64,000 nucleotides of DNA from Burkholderiales bacterium (GCA_020248865.1 JADCGS010000008.1:1-64000), one strand, 5' to 3'. Positions 1-9,281 are shown, numbered from the stretch's first letter. The notes: generated from the sequence alone by a model not told the origin. A program made the numbers and translations.

Positions 1-140
1 AATGTGGCCGCGCGGGCGCCGCGCAAACCCGCGTAGCCCCGGCCGTCCAAATTGGCTTGGGCCAAGTGCTGGGTACCGCCGCAGCTTACGGAGGCAGATC
101 GTGGATGCACGGGGGCGACCTGGTGAAACATCCGGGCTAG
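1..140. repeat. Right part of a MITE-like dispersed element (cut by window start)
   Basis: Bases 1-140 closely match the reverse complement of the left half of the complete element at 56894-57141. The copy ends at 119-140 with CTGGTGAAACATCCGGGCTAG-like sequence, the same terminal inverted repeat seen there. Its last CTAG provides the TAG stop of the creB-like gene read from the other strand. The left end lies outside the window. Non-autonomous transposon origin is inferred; no transposase is present. Confidence 0.75.
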
Positions 141-832
141 CCCTCGCGCAGCGAGTAGCCCATACCGCGGTGCGTGACGATGGGGTCCTCGTCCGGCGCC
201 ACCTCGCGCAGCTTGGCGCGCACCAGCTTCACGTGCGCGTCGACCGTGCGGTCGAAGGCGGCGGCCGGGTCGTCCCAGGCGCGCTGCATCAGCTCGTCGC
301 GCGAGAACACGCGGCCCGGCCGCTCGACGAGCACCTTCAGCAGCCGGTACTCGGTACGCGACAGGGCGAGCGCGCGACCGCGGAAGCGGATCTGCTTGCG
401 CTCGTCGTCGACCTCGAAGCCGCCGGCCGCGGCGGCGGCCGCCATCGGCGCGGCGGCGCGCTGCAGCCGCCGCAGCACGGTACGCACGCGCGCCACCAGC
501 TCGCGCGGCGAAAACGGCTTGGCGATGTAGTCGTCGGCGCCCAGCTCCAGCCCGACCACGCGGTCGATCTCGCCGCTGCGCGCGGTGAGGAAGATGGCGG
601 GCAGCTCGGGTGCGGCCACCTGCAGCCGCTTGAACAGTTCCATGCCGTTCAGGTCGGGCAGGCCGACGTCGAGGATCGCCAGCGCGAACGGCGGCCCGGC
701 CTGCGCCGCCGCCAGTGCAGCCGCCGCGGTGCCGTGCCACTGCGGCTCGAAGCCGTCGGTGGCCAGGGCGTAGACGATCGTGTCGGCAATCGCCGGCTCG
801 TCATCGACCACCAGGATGCGCGGCTTGCTCAT
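137..832 (-). CDS. creB: CreB-like OmpR/PhoB-family response regulator
   Basis: This is a DNA-binding response regulator of about 231 residues. The receiver domain (about 1-120) has the acidic VVDDEP motif and the phospho-acceptor Asp near residue 55 in the ILDVGLPD segment. The C-terminal winged helix (about 140-231) ends in the THRGMGYSLR motif typical of CreB. E. coli CreB works with the sensor CreC; no creC is visible here, and the dispersed repeat lies immediately downstream. The start MSKPRILVVDDEP is chosen because the longer reading frame adds 18 low-complexity residues. The TAG stop lies inside the end of the repeat at 1-140. The regulator family is sure; orthology to CreB is likely. 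Confidence 0.85.
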   Translation of the reverse strand: MSKPRILVVDDEPAIADTIVYALATDGFEPQWHGTAAAALAAAQAGPPFALAILDVGLPDLNGMELFKRLQVAAPELPAIFLTARSGEIDRVVGLELGADDYIAKPFSPRELVARVRTVLRRLQRAAAPMAAAAAAGGFEVDDERKQIRFRGRALALSRTEYRLLKVLVERPGRVFSRDELMQRAWDDPAAAFDRTVDAHVKLVRAKLREVAPDEDPIVTHRGMGYSLREG

Positions 833-858
833 GGGCGAGGCGAAGGAGGGCGGGCTCG

Positions 859-920
859 ATGGACTAGCTTCGCGCCGCGCACTCAAGGGCTCGCCCTCGG
901 GCCGAACCGGCCGTTCTCAT
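859..920 (-). repeat. Translatable gene-start repeat, diverged copy
   Basis: Read on the minus strand, this stretch starts with ATGA overlapping the stop of the GGDEF gene and runs to a TAGTCCAT-like end, following the consensus seen at 20633-20689. Here the reading frame is broken by an early stop, so no N-terminal extension is made. It lies between the GGDEF gene and the creB-like gene. Confidence 0.6.
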
Positions 921-2011
921 GCGATACGCAGCGGCAGCGCCATCTGCGCCTCGACTCCGGCCACCACGCTGCGGTTGCGGCCGCCGCGCTTGGCCTGCAG
1001 CAGCGCGGCGTCGGCGCGGCGCAGCAGCTCGGCCGCGTCCTCCTGGGCCAGGCGCGTTGCGACGCCGGCGGAAAACGTCTGGTGCTCGGGCACCAGCGGG
1101 CGCAGGCGCTCGATGAGTTGCAGTGCCTGGTCGGCATCGCAGGCCGACAGCACCAGCGTGAACTCCTCGCCGCCGTAGCGGGCGAGAAGATCGGTGGGCC
1201 GTAGCTGGCGACGCCAGGCCTGCGCGGCGCCGCGCAGCAGCTCGTCGCCCGCGCCATGGCCGCGGCGGTCGTTGAAGCGCTTGAAGTAGTCGATGTCGAT
1301 CATCACGGCGGTCAGCGCGTGGCCGAGCCTTTCGGCACGCGCGATCTCCACCGGCAGCCGCTCGTCGAGGGCACGGCGGTTGAGCACGCCGGTCAGGCCG
1401 TCCTCGTGGGCCAGCTGGTCCAGCTCGCCCATCATCCGGCGGTTGGCGCGCATGCTGCGCCAGCCCAGCACCGCAAGCAGCAGCCCCAGCACCACGGTGA
1501 GCAGCGCTGCGCCAATCAGCAGGTGGCGCGCAAACGCGCTGAACTCGTCGGCCGCATCGCGCTGCCGCTGCAGCGCTTCGGTCTGCGCGCGCACCAGTTC
1601 GCGCAGCGCCTGCCCGGCTTCGTCGAGCGGCAGGCGCATGAGCATCTTGACCTCGCTGCCCGGCACGGTGGCGGTCAGCCGGCCGCGGGCGGCGGCGACT
1701 GCATCAATGGCGGCGTCGAGCCGGCGGCGCTCGGCCGCACCGATGGCCGGGTCGTCCAGGGCGATGGCGGCGGCGGACTGCTTCAGTGCCTCGGGCGTGC
1801 TGCCCGAAGGCAGATCGAGCGGGTGCAGCGCGAAGGCGGTGAGCTGCTGCTGCAGACCGAGGGCGCGGTCGGCCAGCGCCTGGCCGCGCGCCAGTTGTCG
1901 GTGCTGGGCGCGCAGCTCGGTGAGCGCCTGCAGCGCGATCAGCATGGCACACAGCATCAGGGTGAAGCAGCCGGCCCCCAGCCAGACCTGGCGGCGCGCC
2001 TCGTGGGTCAT
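917..2011 (-). CDS. Membrane-anchored diguanylate cyclase (GGDEF)
   Basis: The protein of about 364 residues should make cyclic di-GMP at the inner membrane. A first membrane helix lies at about residues 8-28 and a second at about 165-185. The roughly 135-residue segment between them is helical and predicted periplasmic, like a four-helix sensor. The C-terminal GGDEF domain has an intact GGEEF signature near residue 280. No EAL domain and no RxxD inhibitory site were noticed. The start at MTHEARRQ is preferred over an upstream Met 13 codons earlier, because that extra stretch looks like intergenic coding. The gene ends in ATGA, with a repeat and then the creB-like gene following. Confidence 0.85.
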   Translation of the reverse strand: MTHEARRQVWLGAGCFTLMLCAMLIALQALTELRAQHRQLARGQALADRALGLQQQLTAFALHPLDLPSGSTPEALKQSAAAIALDDPAIGAAERRRLDAAIDAVAAARGRLTATVPGSEVKMLMRLPLDEAGQALRELVRAQTEALQRQRDAADEFSAFARHLLIGAALLTVVLGLLLAVLGWRSMRANRRMMGELDQLAHEDGLTGVLNRRALDERLPVEIARAERLGHALTAVMIDIDYFKRFNDRRGHGAGDELLRGAAQAWRRQLRPTDLLARYGGEEFTLVLSACDADQALQLIERLRPLVPEHQTFSAGVATRLAQEDAAELLRRADAALLQAKRGGRNRSVVAGVEAQMALPLRIA

Positions 2012-2238
2012 GTGGCTGGCCGGTGTTGATGGCACGAGAACAACCGTCAAGGGGGTGGGTCAGTGCGACTGCACGTCCGCCGAATCGGCCAGACGCAAGG
2101 CAACTCATTCTAGAGTCGGGCGCCGCCGCTGGTCAGGCCGGGCCGGCGGCGGAAGTTGCTGCCGGCCACGCGCTCGCGCGCCATGCACCGGCGGCCGGGA
2201 GGGATACCCCCGGACCGGCGCGACCGCTACGCCTGCTT

Positions 2239-2574
2239 TTACACGCCCCAGGTGACATCGACCTGCTTGCGGGCGGCCGCGCGCAGCATCTCGAGCAGCG
2301 GAAAGGCGCGCTGCCCGAGGCTGATGGCGCGCGCGCCCTGCGTTTCGGCTTCGCCGCTGTCGGCCGCGCGTGCTTCGGACTCGGCCGCCTTGATCTGCGC
2401 CCTTTCTTCGTCGACGGCGGCGCTCAGGCGCGCCAGCGCCTCAGGCACCTGCGCGGCGGTGATCACGCCCCGCGGGCCGTCGTCCTTGCCGACGATCCGG
2501 AAGATGCGGCGCGCGGTCTCGGCGAACATGAAGATTTCGCCGGCGGCCTTGGAGCGGAACACGACGAGGGCCAT
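2239..2574 (-). CDS. DUF1840 family protein
   Basis: This is a small cytoplasmic protein of 111 residues. The opening MALVVFRSKAAGEIFMF and a middle PEALARLSAAVDEE match the betaproteobacterial DUF1840 family, whose function is unknown. The family is strongly confined to Betaproteobacteria, supporting the taxonomic placement. A small membrane protein gene lies 30 bp upstream on the same strand. Confidence 0.85.
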   Translation of the reverse strand: MALVVFRSKAAGEIFMFAETARRIFRIVGKDDGPRGVITAAQVPEALARLSAAVDEERAQIKAAESEARAADSGEAETQGARAISLGQRAFPLLEMLRAAARKQVDVTWGV

Positions 2575-2604
2575 GGCTGCAGTTGAAGTGACGGTCGGGC
2601 GAGC

Positions 2605-2823
2605 TTACTCGCCGCGCGGCGGTGGTTCGTCGTCGCCCGGGCGCCGCTCGGCCTCGGCACGCACGCGGCGCGCGATCTCGTCGACATCGGCGGCATAGGC
2701 CAGCGGCAGGGCCGCAATGGCGGCGGCCAGGGTCATGATGAACAACGTGCCGTCGAGCAGCAGCGACAGGGCCAGCGCCAGCGCGACCCCGACCGGATAG
2801 AACCGCCTGAGCCTGGGGTTCAC
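2605..2823 (-). CDS. Small two-helix membrane protein
   Basis: This is a 72-residue protein. A basic N-terminus (RLRRFYPVG) precedes two adjacent hydrophobic helices at about 11-28 and 29-45, followed by an acidic and proline-rich cytoplasmic tail. It was not recognised beyond being a putative membrane protein. It may be cotranscribed with the DUF1840 gene 30 bp downstream. Confidence 0.65.
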   Translation of the reverse strand: MNPRLRRFYPVGVALALALSLLLDGTLFIMTLAAAIAALPLAYAADVDEIARRVRAEAERRPGDDEPPPRGE

Positions 2824-3002
2824 CGGACTACCGGCGCGCGGTGCGCCCGCAGGTGCGCGCTGGGGTTGGCTCGGTGTGTCGCATGCAACTGTCCCGTGGT
2901 TTGCGCAGCAACCGCTCAGGGGCCGGCCATGGTGCCGCCGGCAGTGGCGCGGCCAGCCGGATCTCGCCGCGGGCTTTGCGCGGCGGCCCGGCCCGGCGTC
3001 GA

Positions 3003-3008
3003 TATACT
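3003..3008 (+). promoter_or_regulatory. Candidate -10 box for the bTHX gene
   Basis: TATACT stands about 36 bp before the bTHX start and is followed by a strong ribosome binding site (GGAGGAG at 3032-3038, six bases from the ATG). No convincing -35 box is visible at normal spacing, so this is tentative. Confidence 0.4.
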
Positions 3009-3044
3009 GACCTGGAACAGTATCCAGGCATGGAGGAGATTCAA

Positions 3045-3179
3045 ATGGGCAAAGGCGACCTGCGCACCCGGCGCGGCAAGATCTACAACGGCAGCCACGG
3101 CAAGAAGCGGCCCGGCCGCCCGGCGAGGAAAACGGCCCCGCCGGCGCCAGCCGCGCCCGCGCGCGGCGGCCGCCGCTAG
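3045..3179 (+). CDS. 30S ribosomal protein bTHX
   Basis: The 44-residue product begins MGKGDLRTRRGKIYNGSHGK, the hallmark of bacterial THX/bTHX proteins, which sit in the head of the small ribosomal subunit. The remainder is Arg/Ala/Pro-rich, as usual in Burkholderiales. The ATG has a strong ribosome binding site six bases upstream; an upstream in-frame ATG is ignored because bTHX always starts at this MGKGD. An intrinsic terminator follows at 3237-3264. Confidence 0.9.
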   Translation: MGKGDLRTRRGKIYNGSHGKKRPGRPARKTAPPAPAAPARGGRR

Positions 3180-3221
3180 CGCGCCCGGCGCGGGCGCCGC
3201 AGCGGCGCCCGGTTCTTCAAC

Positions 3222-3806
3222 ATGCGCTCCTGTCGCAAGCCGGGCCTGCCCGGCTTTGTTTTTGTCGGCTTCCTGCTGGCGCTGGCGGCCGGCTGCAGCC
3301 CGCACCTGGACTGGCGCGAGCATCGCGCGCCCGAGCTGGGCTTCATCGTCGCGTTGCCCGACAAGCCGCAGACGGTGGCGCGCGAGGTCGACTACGGCGG
3401 CCCCGGCGGGCCGCTGAAGCTGCCGATGACCATGGTCTCGACCGGTGTCGGGCCGAGCCTGTTTGCGGTGGGCGTGGCCACGCTGCCGCCGGCGGCCCTG
3501 GCGGCGCCCGCCGAGCTCGACGCCGCCGTCGTCTGGTTTCGGGAGGCGCTGCTGCGCAATGTGCAGGGCCAGCAGACGGCCGCCGGCACCGTGACTCTGG
3601 CCGTGCCGCCCGGGCGAAAATGGCGCACTGCGCAAACGCTGCGGGCCAGCGCCCGCGCCGGCCGCGATGGGGCGCCGGCGGTGCTTGCGGCGCGCTTCGT
3701 GGTGGTCGATGATCGGCTCTACCAACTGGTGGCGCTCGGCGCGGACTCGCAACTGACCGCGGCCGTGCTCGACACCTTCTTCGATTCCTTCCGGCTGCTG
3801 CCCTGA
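3222..3806 (+). CDS. Putative lipoprotein, unknown function
   Basis: The product has 194 residues and a type II signal peptide: a hydrophobic stretch is followed by the lipobox LAAGC near residue 25, so it should be lipid-anchored. The rest is a compact soluble domain with alternating hydrophobic strands and no motif I recognise. Its first codons coincide with a hairpin plus T-rich run that looks like the intrinsic terminator of the bTHX gene, so expression from upstream must read through. The next gene (transaminase) starts 38 bp downstream and may be cotranscribed. Confidence 0.7.
   Translation: MRSCRKPGLPGFVFVGFLLALAAGCSPHLDWREHRAPELGFIVALPDKPQTVAREVDYGGPGGPLKLPMTMVSTGVGPSLFAVGVATLPPAALAAPAELDAAVVWFREALLRNVQGQQTAAGTVTLAVPPGRKWRTAQTLRASARAGRDGAPAVLAARFVVVDDRLYQLVALGADSQLTAAVLDTFFDSFRLLP
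3237..3264 (+). terminator. Intrinsic terminator inside a coding start
   Basis: Perfect 9-bp arms AAGCCGGGC (3237-3245) and GCCCGGCTT (3248-3256) are followed by TGTTTTTG. This is a typical intrinsic terminator placed after the bTHX gene. It lies within codons 6-14 of the downstream lipoprotein gene. Confidence 0.7.
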
Positions 3807-3843
3807 CGGGCCCGATGCGCAGCCGCACCCGCGAGGACCTGCC

Positions 3844-5196
<1,353 letters not shown>

Positions 5197-5199
<3 letters not shown>

Positions 5200-5300
5200 G
5201 CGCCTGTGGAAATAATCGTCGCGAGCTGCCCGAGGTTGCGCCGAGCAGCGGACCCGTGCGGAGTGGTACGGCGAGCAGCGCAGGCGCCAGATCGGGCCGC
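5197..5300 (+). repeat. Gene-end repeat, copy 1
   Basis: This ~104-bp sequence starts exactly at the TGA stop of aptA. It is shared with 26932-27036 (minus) and 53819-53921 (plus). Common blocks are TCGCGAGC, GCGCCGAG, a small hairpin CCGTGC/GTACGG and a terminal GATCGGGCCGC. All three copies begin with the stop codon of the preceding gene. Confidence 0.8.
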
Positions 5301-5302
5301 GG

Positions 5303-5764
5303 TCAGCGTCGCGTCACCGACACCGACACCGAAGTCGTTGCGGGCAGGGGCGGTTGCTGCGCCTGCGGCGGCGGCTGCACCGGCGGGGCCGGCGGCTTAG
5401 GCCGCGGCGGTCGCACCGGGTAAAGCAGCACCGGCGCGCTGGTTGCGAGCGGCGGCAGCACGATCGTCGTCGGCGCCGGCGCAGGCCGGTCGCGCAGCGC
5501 GGCCACCTCACGCTCGAGCTGCTCGATGCGCGCCTGCTCGGAGCGCCTGCGCGCCGCCTCCAGGTCTTCCTTCGACAGCCCCGGCACCACGCTCAAGGTG
5601 CTGCGCTCGGCGTTCAGCGCGCGCAGTTCGCGCGCCTGGGCCGGCGGCGCATCGCCGTAGTGCACGCGGCCCTCGGGGTCCAGCCAGCGGTAGGTCTGCG
5701 CCGCCGCAGGCGCGGCGATGCCCAGCAATGCACCGGTCAGCGAGGACAGCAGGACGAACCGCAT
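5303..5764 (-). CDS. DUF4124 domain-containing exported protein
   Basis: This is a 153-residue exported protein. A signal peptide ends near AAPAAAQ, followed directly by the DUF4124 motif QTYRWLDPEGRVHYGDAPP, known from periplasmic proteins of unknown function. A coiled-coil segment rich in Glu/Arg (about 65-90) and a Pro-rich tail follow. It sits on the opposite strand between aptA and mmsA, so it is unlikely to share their transcript. Confidence 0.8.
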   Translation of the reverse strand: MRFVLLSSLTGALLGIAAPAAAQTYRWLDPEGRVHYGDAPPAQARELRALNAERSTLSVVPGLSKEDLEAARRRSEQARIEQLEREVAALRDRPAPAPTTIVLPPLATSAPVLLYPVRPPRPKPPAPPVQPPPQAQQPPLPATTSVSVSVTRR

Positions 5765-5895
5765 AGAGTCACGATGGCACCGCCGGGCGGCGCCGTCAAA
5801 TCGGGCACAGCAGCTGTCCGTCCGGGTGAATGAATGAAGGCGAGGCCGGCCCGGTAGGACAATGGCGGCCCCGGGGACAGCGCAGCGTGGAGGCC

Positions 5896-7416
5896 ATGAT
5901 GGGCGGCAACGAAGCGGGCTTGCAGGAGATCGGGCACCACGTCGGCGGCGCGCCGCTGCAGGGCGCGCAGGATCGCCGCGCCGAGGTGTTCAACCCGGCC
6001 ACGGGCGAGGTGATCGCGCGGGTGCGGCTGGCCGACGCCGCGGTGGTCGATGCGGCGGTGCGCGCCGCGCAGTCGGCCTGGCCCCTGTGGGCCGAGACCT
6101 CGGCGCTGAACCGCGCCCGCGTGATGTTCCGCTTCAAGGAGCTGGTCGAGCGGCACCAGGAGGCGCTGGCGCGCGCCATCACGCGCGAGCACGGCAAAGT
6201 GCTGTCGGATGCGCGCGGCGAGGTCCAGCGCGGGCTGGAGGTGGTGGAGTTCGCCTGCAGCGCGCCGCAACTGCTCAAGACGCAGTTCTCGGAGAACGTC
6301 GGCGGCGGCATCGACAACTTCTCGCTGCGCCAGAGCCTGGGCGTGGTGGCCGGCGTCACGCCCTTCAACTTCCCGTGCATGGTGCCGATGTGGATGTTTC
6401 CGCTGGCGCTCGCTTGCGGCAACACCTTTGTGCTCAAGCCCTCGGAGCGCGACCCCTCGGTCAGCCTGATGCTGGCCGACCTGCTCGCGCAGGCCGGCCT
6501 GCCGGCCGGCGCGTTCAACGTGGTGCAGGGCGACAAGGCGGCGGTCGATGCGCTGCTGGCGCATCCGCAGGTGCAGGCGGTCAGCTTCGTCGGCTCGACG
6601 CCGATCGCGCGGCAGGTTCATGCCGAGGCGACCCGGCACGGCAAGCGGGTGCAGGCCCTCGGCGGCGCCAAGAATCACATGGTGGTGATGCCGGACGCCG
6701 ATCTCGACCAGGCCGCCGACGCTCTGGTGGGCGCCGCCTTCGGCTCGGCCGGCGAGCGCTGCATGGCGGTATCGGTCGGCGTGCTGGTGGGCGGCTGCGC
6801 CGAGGCGCTGGTGGAACGGCTCAAGCCGCGCATCGCCGCGCTGCGCATCAAGGACGGCATGGAAGCAGACGCCGACATGGGCCCGGTAGTCACGGCCGCG
6901 CACCGCGCCCGCATCCTCGACTACATCGAGCAGGGCATCGCCGCCGGCGCGCGGCTGGTGGCCGACGGCCGCCGCCACACCGTGGCCGGCCGCGAAAACG
7001 GCTTCTTTCTGGGGGCCACGCTGTTCGACCATGCCAGCCCGACGATGAGCATCTACCGCGACGAGATCTTCGGGCCGGTGCTGACGCTGCTGCGCGTGCC
7101 CGACCTGGCTGCTGCGCTGGAGCTGATCAACGGGCACGAGTACGGCAACGGCGCGGCCCTCTTCACCCGCGATGGCGGCGCGGCGCGCGAGTTTGCGCGC
7201 CGGGTCCAGGCCGGCATGGTCGGGGTGAACGTCCCGATCCCGGTGCCGATGGCGTTTCACTCCTTCGGCGGCTGGAAGCGCTCGCTGTTCGGCGATCACC
7301 ACGCCTACGGCGAGGAGGCGGTGCGCTTCTACACGCGCTACAAGAGCGTGATGCAGCGCTGGCCCGAGGCGAGCGCGGCCCGCGGGCCGGAATTCGTGAT
7401 GCCGGTGAACAAGTAG
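5896..7416 (+). CDS. mmsA: CoA-acylating methylmalonate/malonate-semialdehyde dehydrogenase
   Basis: An aldehyde dehydrogenase of about 506 residues. The MmsA subfamily is recognised by [15 protein letters not shown] and the catalytic Cys in GSAGERCMA near residue 290. MmsA converts methylmalonate or malonate semialdehyde, NAD+ and CoA to propionyl- or acetyl-CoA. Together with aptA this gives a route for beta-alanine, propylamine or valine/thymine breakdown products. The start at 5896 follows GTGGAG; an upstream frame adds 22 residues without homology. The C-terminus EFVMPVNK is typical for the family. Confidence 0.9.
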   Translation: MMGGNEAGLQEIGHHVGGAPLQGAQDRRAEVFNPATGEVIARVRLADAAVVDAAVRAAQSAWPLWAETSALNRARVMFRFKELVERHQEALARAITREHGKVLSDARGEVQRGLEVVEFACSAPQLLKTQFSENVGGGIDNFSLRQSLGVVAGVTPFNFPCMVPMWMFPLALACGNTFVLKPSERDPSVSLMLADLLAQAGLPAGAFNVVQGDKAAVDALLAHPQVQAVSFVGSTPIARQVHAEATRHGKRVQALGGAKNHMVVMPDADLDQAADALVGAAFGSAGERCMAVSVGVLVGGCAEALVERLKPRIAALRIKDGMEADADMGPVVTAAHRARILDYIEQGIAAGARLVADGRRHTVAGRENGFFLGATLFDHASPTMSIYRDEIFGPVLTLLRVPDLAAALELINGHEYGNGAALFTRDGGAAREFARRVQAGMVGVNVPIPVPMAFHSFGGWKRSLFGDHHAYGEEAVRFYTRYKSVMQRWPEASAARGPEFVMPVNK

Positions 7417-7497
7417 CCGGCGGCTCTGGCGGCGGCGTTGCGCGCGCCGTCCGTCGCGGCACAATAACCGGCATCGGGGCAACGACGGGGCGGCGCG

Positions 7498-8061
7498 GTG
7501 GAAGTCAGGCGAACGGTGCTGGTGGACCATCCAGCCGAGGTGATGTTCGACCTCATCGAGGCCGCCGAGCACTACCCGGCCTTCCTGCCGGGCTGCAGCG
7601 GCGCCGAGATCCTGGAGCGCACCGACGAGGTGGTGGCAGCGCGCCTGACCATGAAGCTCGCCGGCATCGCGCTCAGCCTGCACACGCGCAACCCCAAGCG
7701 GCGCCCGACCTGGATGCTCATCGAGATGCAGCCGGGCAGCGGTTCGCTGATGCGCCGCTTTCGCGGCGAGTGGCAGTTGACCGCGCTCAATGCGAGCGCC
7801 TGCCGCATCGATTTCACTCTGAGCTATGAACTGGACGGGACGGTGGCGCGGGTGGCGCGCTCCGCCTTCGACCGGGTGGCCGACCGGCTCGTCGATGCCT
7901 TCGTGCAGCGCGCCGACCGGCTCTACCCGCCCGCCGCCACCTTTGCCGCCACCTCGACCACCACCTTCGCCTGCACCTTTGCCGCCGCCGTGCCGGCGCC
8001 CGCCCCTGTCGCACCCCAAGGACCCGAACCCCATGGCCCAGACCTCGAACAACCTCGCTGA
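7498..8061 (+). CDS. RatA/Coq10-like START-domain protein
   Basis: The 187-residue protein starts with GTG. The first 145 residues match the ubiquinone-binding Coq10/RatA fold (VDHPAEVMFDLIEAAEHYPAFLPGCSG). Members bind quinones or, as named from E. coli RatA, inhibit ribosome assembly. Residues after about 148 form an Ala/Thr/Pro-rich tail not expected in the family. The last 29 bases overlap the next gene in another frame. The tail may be a late extension caused by loss of an earlier stop. Confidence 0.75.
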   Translation: MEVRRTVLVDHPAEVMFDLIEAAEHYPAFLPGCSGAEILERTDEVVAARLTMKLAGIALSLHTRNPKRRPTWMLIEMQPGSGSLMRRFRGEWQLTALNASACRIDFTLSYELDGTVARVARSAFDRVADRLVDAFVQRADRLYPPAATFAATSTTTFACTFAAAVPAPAPVAPQGPEPHGPDLEQPR

Positions 8062-8524
8062 CGTGCTGCGCTCCACGCGCCTGGCCGCCGAACTCTCCGA
8101 CGCCCAGATCGACACGCTGGCCGGCGTCATGCTCCTGCGCGACCTCGCCGACGGCGAGGTGCTGGTGCGCGAAGGCACCGCCGACGAGCACTTCTACGTC
8201 ATCGTCGGCGGCGTGCTCGGGGTGGTGAAGAAGGCCGACTCGCCCGACCGCGTGACCCTGAACACCTTGTCGGCCGGCGACTTCGCGGGCGAGCTGTCCT
8301 GGCTCGACGGCGCCCAGCGCTACGCCTCGCTGGTGGCCATGGCGCCCACGCGCGTGATCGGCCTGGGGCGCGCGCGCCTGGAGGCGCTGATCGAGACCGA
8401 CCCGCTGCTCGTGTACCGCGTGATGCGCGCCATCATCCGCGCCGTGCACCAGATCCAGTATCGGCTGTCGATGCAGCAGGCCGAGCTGTCCAACTACATC
8501 TACAAGCAGCACGGCAAGTACTGA
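8033..8524 (+). CDS. Cyclic nucleotide-binding domain protein
   Basis: This is a single cNMP-binding domain of 163 residues. The glycine-rich beta turns (LADGEVLVREGTADEHFYVIVGGVLGV) and the phosphate cassette-like LSAGDFAGELSWLDGAQRYASLVA are visible. The canonical Arg of the cassette falls near RYASLVA. There is no helix-turn-helix, so it is not a CRP-type regulator as it stands. A C-terminal helical tail ends LSNYIYKQHGKY. It overlaps the RatA-like gene by 29 bp, suggesting coupled translation. The ligand is unknown. Confidence 0.75.
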   Translation: MAQTSNNLADVLRSTRLAAELSDAQIDTLAGVMLLRDLADGEVLVREGTADEHFYVIVGGVLGVVKKADSPDRVTLNTLSAGDFAGELSWLDGAQRYASLVAMAPTRVIGLGRARLEALIETDPLLVYRVMRAIIRAVHQIQYRLSMQQAELSNYIYKQHGKY

Positions 8525-8716
8525 CGCGCTGGCGACGGCGATCGGCCGGCTGGCGGACGCCGCCGGCACCGCCCCTGTTCTGGACAGACCCGCCCGACCC
8601 GGCGGCGGCCAGCGCACGGGCTGACCGCGGCCCGGACCGCCCTCCCGACTGTCGCATTGCGGCATTGCGCTGCTTTGGTGCCCAAGCCACGTCCTGAACA
8701 ACATACGTCAAGATGG

Positions 8717-8750
8717 CTTGACAAACCTTAATGTCAAGAGGAAATTACAT
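8717..8750 (+). promoter_or_regulatory. Putative puc operator/promoter
   Basis: CTTGACA (8717-8723), an 8-bp spacer and TGTCAAG (8732-8738) form a perfect 7-bp-arm palindrome. Its left arm contains a consensus-like -35 box TTGACA. Overlapping it, TGT (8732-8734) and ACA (8747-8749) are separated by exactly 12 bases, matching the TGT-N12-ACA site of the photosynthesis repressor PpsR/CrtJ. The region 8525-8833 holds no other gene. A good -10 is not obvious. Regulator identity is inferred. Confidence 0.55.
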
Positions 8751-8833
8751 GTAGGTTCCCACTTCCGGGGCGCCTGCGTTACCCGGCGTGCAGGTTTTGT
8801 ACGCGTTCACGCTTCCTTTTTTTAGGAGGGCCC

Positions 8834-8995
8834 ATGTCAGAAATGAAGGCAGACCAAAAGGTGTGGCCCACCGGCCTGACCGAAGAGCAGTCGGAAGAGA
8901 TCCACCGTCACCTGATCCAGGGAACGCAGATCTTCGGTTTCATCGCCGCACTCGCGCACCTGCTGGCCTACATCTACTCACCGTGGCTCAAGTAA
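8834..8995 (+). CDS. pucB: LH2 light-harvesting beta subunit
   Basis: This is a 53-residue antenna polypeptide. One membrane helix carries the bacteriochlorophyll ligand His42 in AALAHLLAYIYSPW; the conserved second His lies 18 residues before it (His24). The Pro-Trp near the C-terminus is typical of beta subunits. The ribosome binding site AGGAGG at 8824-8829 is strong. It is followed 13 bp downstream by pucA, the usual beta-alpha order. LH2 rather than LH1 is inferred from the neighbouring pucC and the alpha sequence. Confidence 0.93.
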   Translation: MSEMKADQKVWPTGLTEEQSEEIHRHLIQGTQIFGFIAALAHLLAYIYSPWLK

Positions 8996-9008
8996 AGGGC
9001 GAAAACAA

Positions 9009-9212
9009 ATGATCTACGGAAAACTCTGGCTCGTCGTCAAGCCCACGGTCGGCATTCCGCTGTTCCTCAGCGCCGTGGCCATCGGCTCCTTCGCGGTGCA
9101 CGTCGCCCTGTTGACGAACACCACCTGGGTCAAGCGCTTCCTGAACGGCAAGGAGGTCGCTGTCGCGACCGTCGACGCGCCGGCTCCGGCGGCGGCACCA
9201 GCCAAGAAGTAG
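9009..9212 (+). CDS. pucA: LH2 light-harvesting alpha subunit, B800-820 type residues
   Basis: This is a 67-residue antenna polypeptide. It opens MIYGKLWLVVKPTVGIP and has the B850-type ligand His31 in the single membrane helix. After TTW (38-40) come Phe44 and Leu45. In Rhodoblastus acidophilus LH2 these positions are Tyr44-Trp45 in B800-850 and Phe44-Leu45 in the blue-shifted B800-820 (LH3) form, so this subunit is predicted to give an ~820 nm band. The Ala/Pro-rich tail resembles that of Rubrivivax alpha subunits. It lies 13 bp after pucB. Confidence 0.93.
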   Translation: MIYGKLWLVVKPTVGIPLFLSAVAIGSFAVHVALLTNTTWVKRFLNGKEVAVATVDAPAPAAAPAKK

Positions 9213-9233
9213 CGCTGCACACTGCACGCCGAG

Positions 9234-9267
9234 CGGGGTCGGGGACGTCCGTGTCCGGCCCCGTTTT
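9234..9267 (+). terminator. Hairpin between pucBA and pucC
   Basis: Arms CGGGGTCGGGGACG (9234-9247) and CGTGTCCGGCCCCG (9250-9263) pair with G-U wobbles and one mismatch, followed by TTTT. This looks like a partial terminator or 3'-end stabiliser that would keep pucBA mRNA above pucC mRNA, as known for puc operons. Confidence 0.6.
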
Positions 9268-9281
9268 GCATTGACGCGCCG

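Noticed and set aside
5737-8178. An 813-codon open frame on the minus strand across mmsA and the RatA-like gene
   Set aside because: It is a GC-rich shadow of mmsA and its neighbours; the product is rich in His/Arg/Gln and shows no family motif or ribosome binding site.
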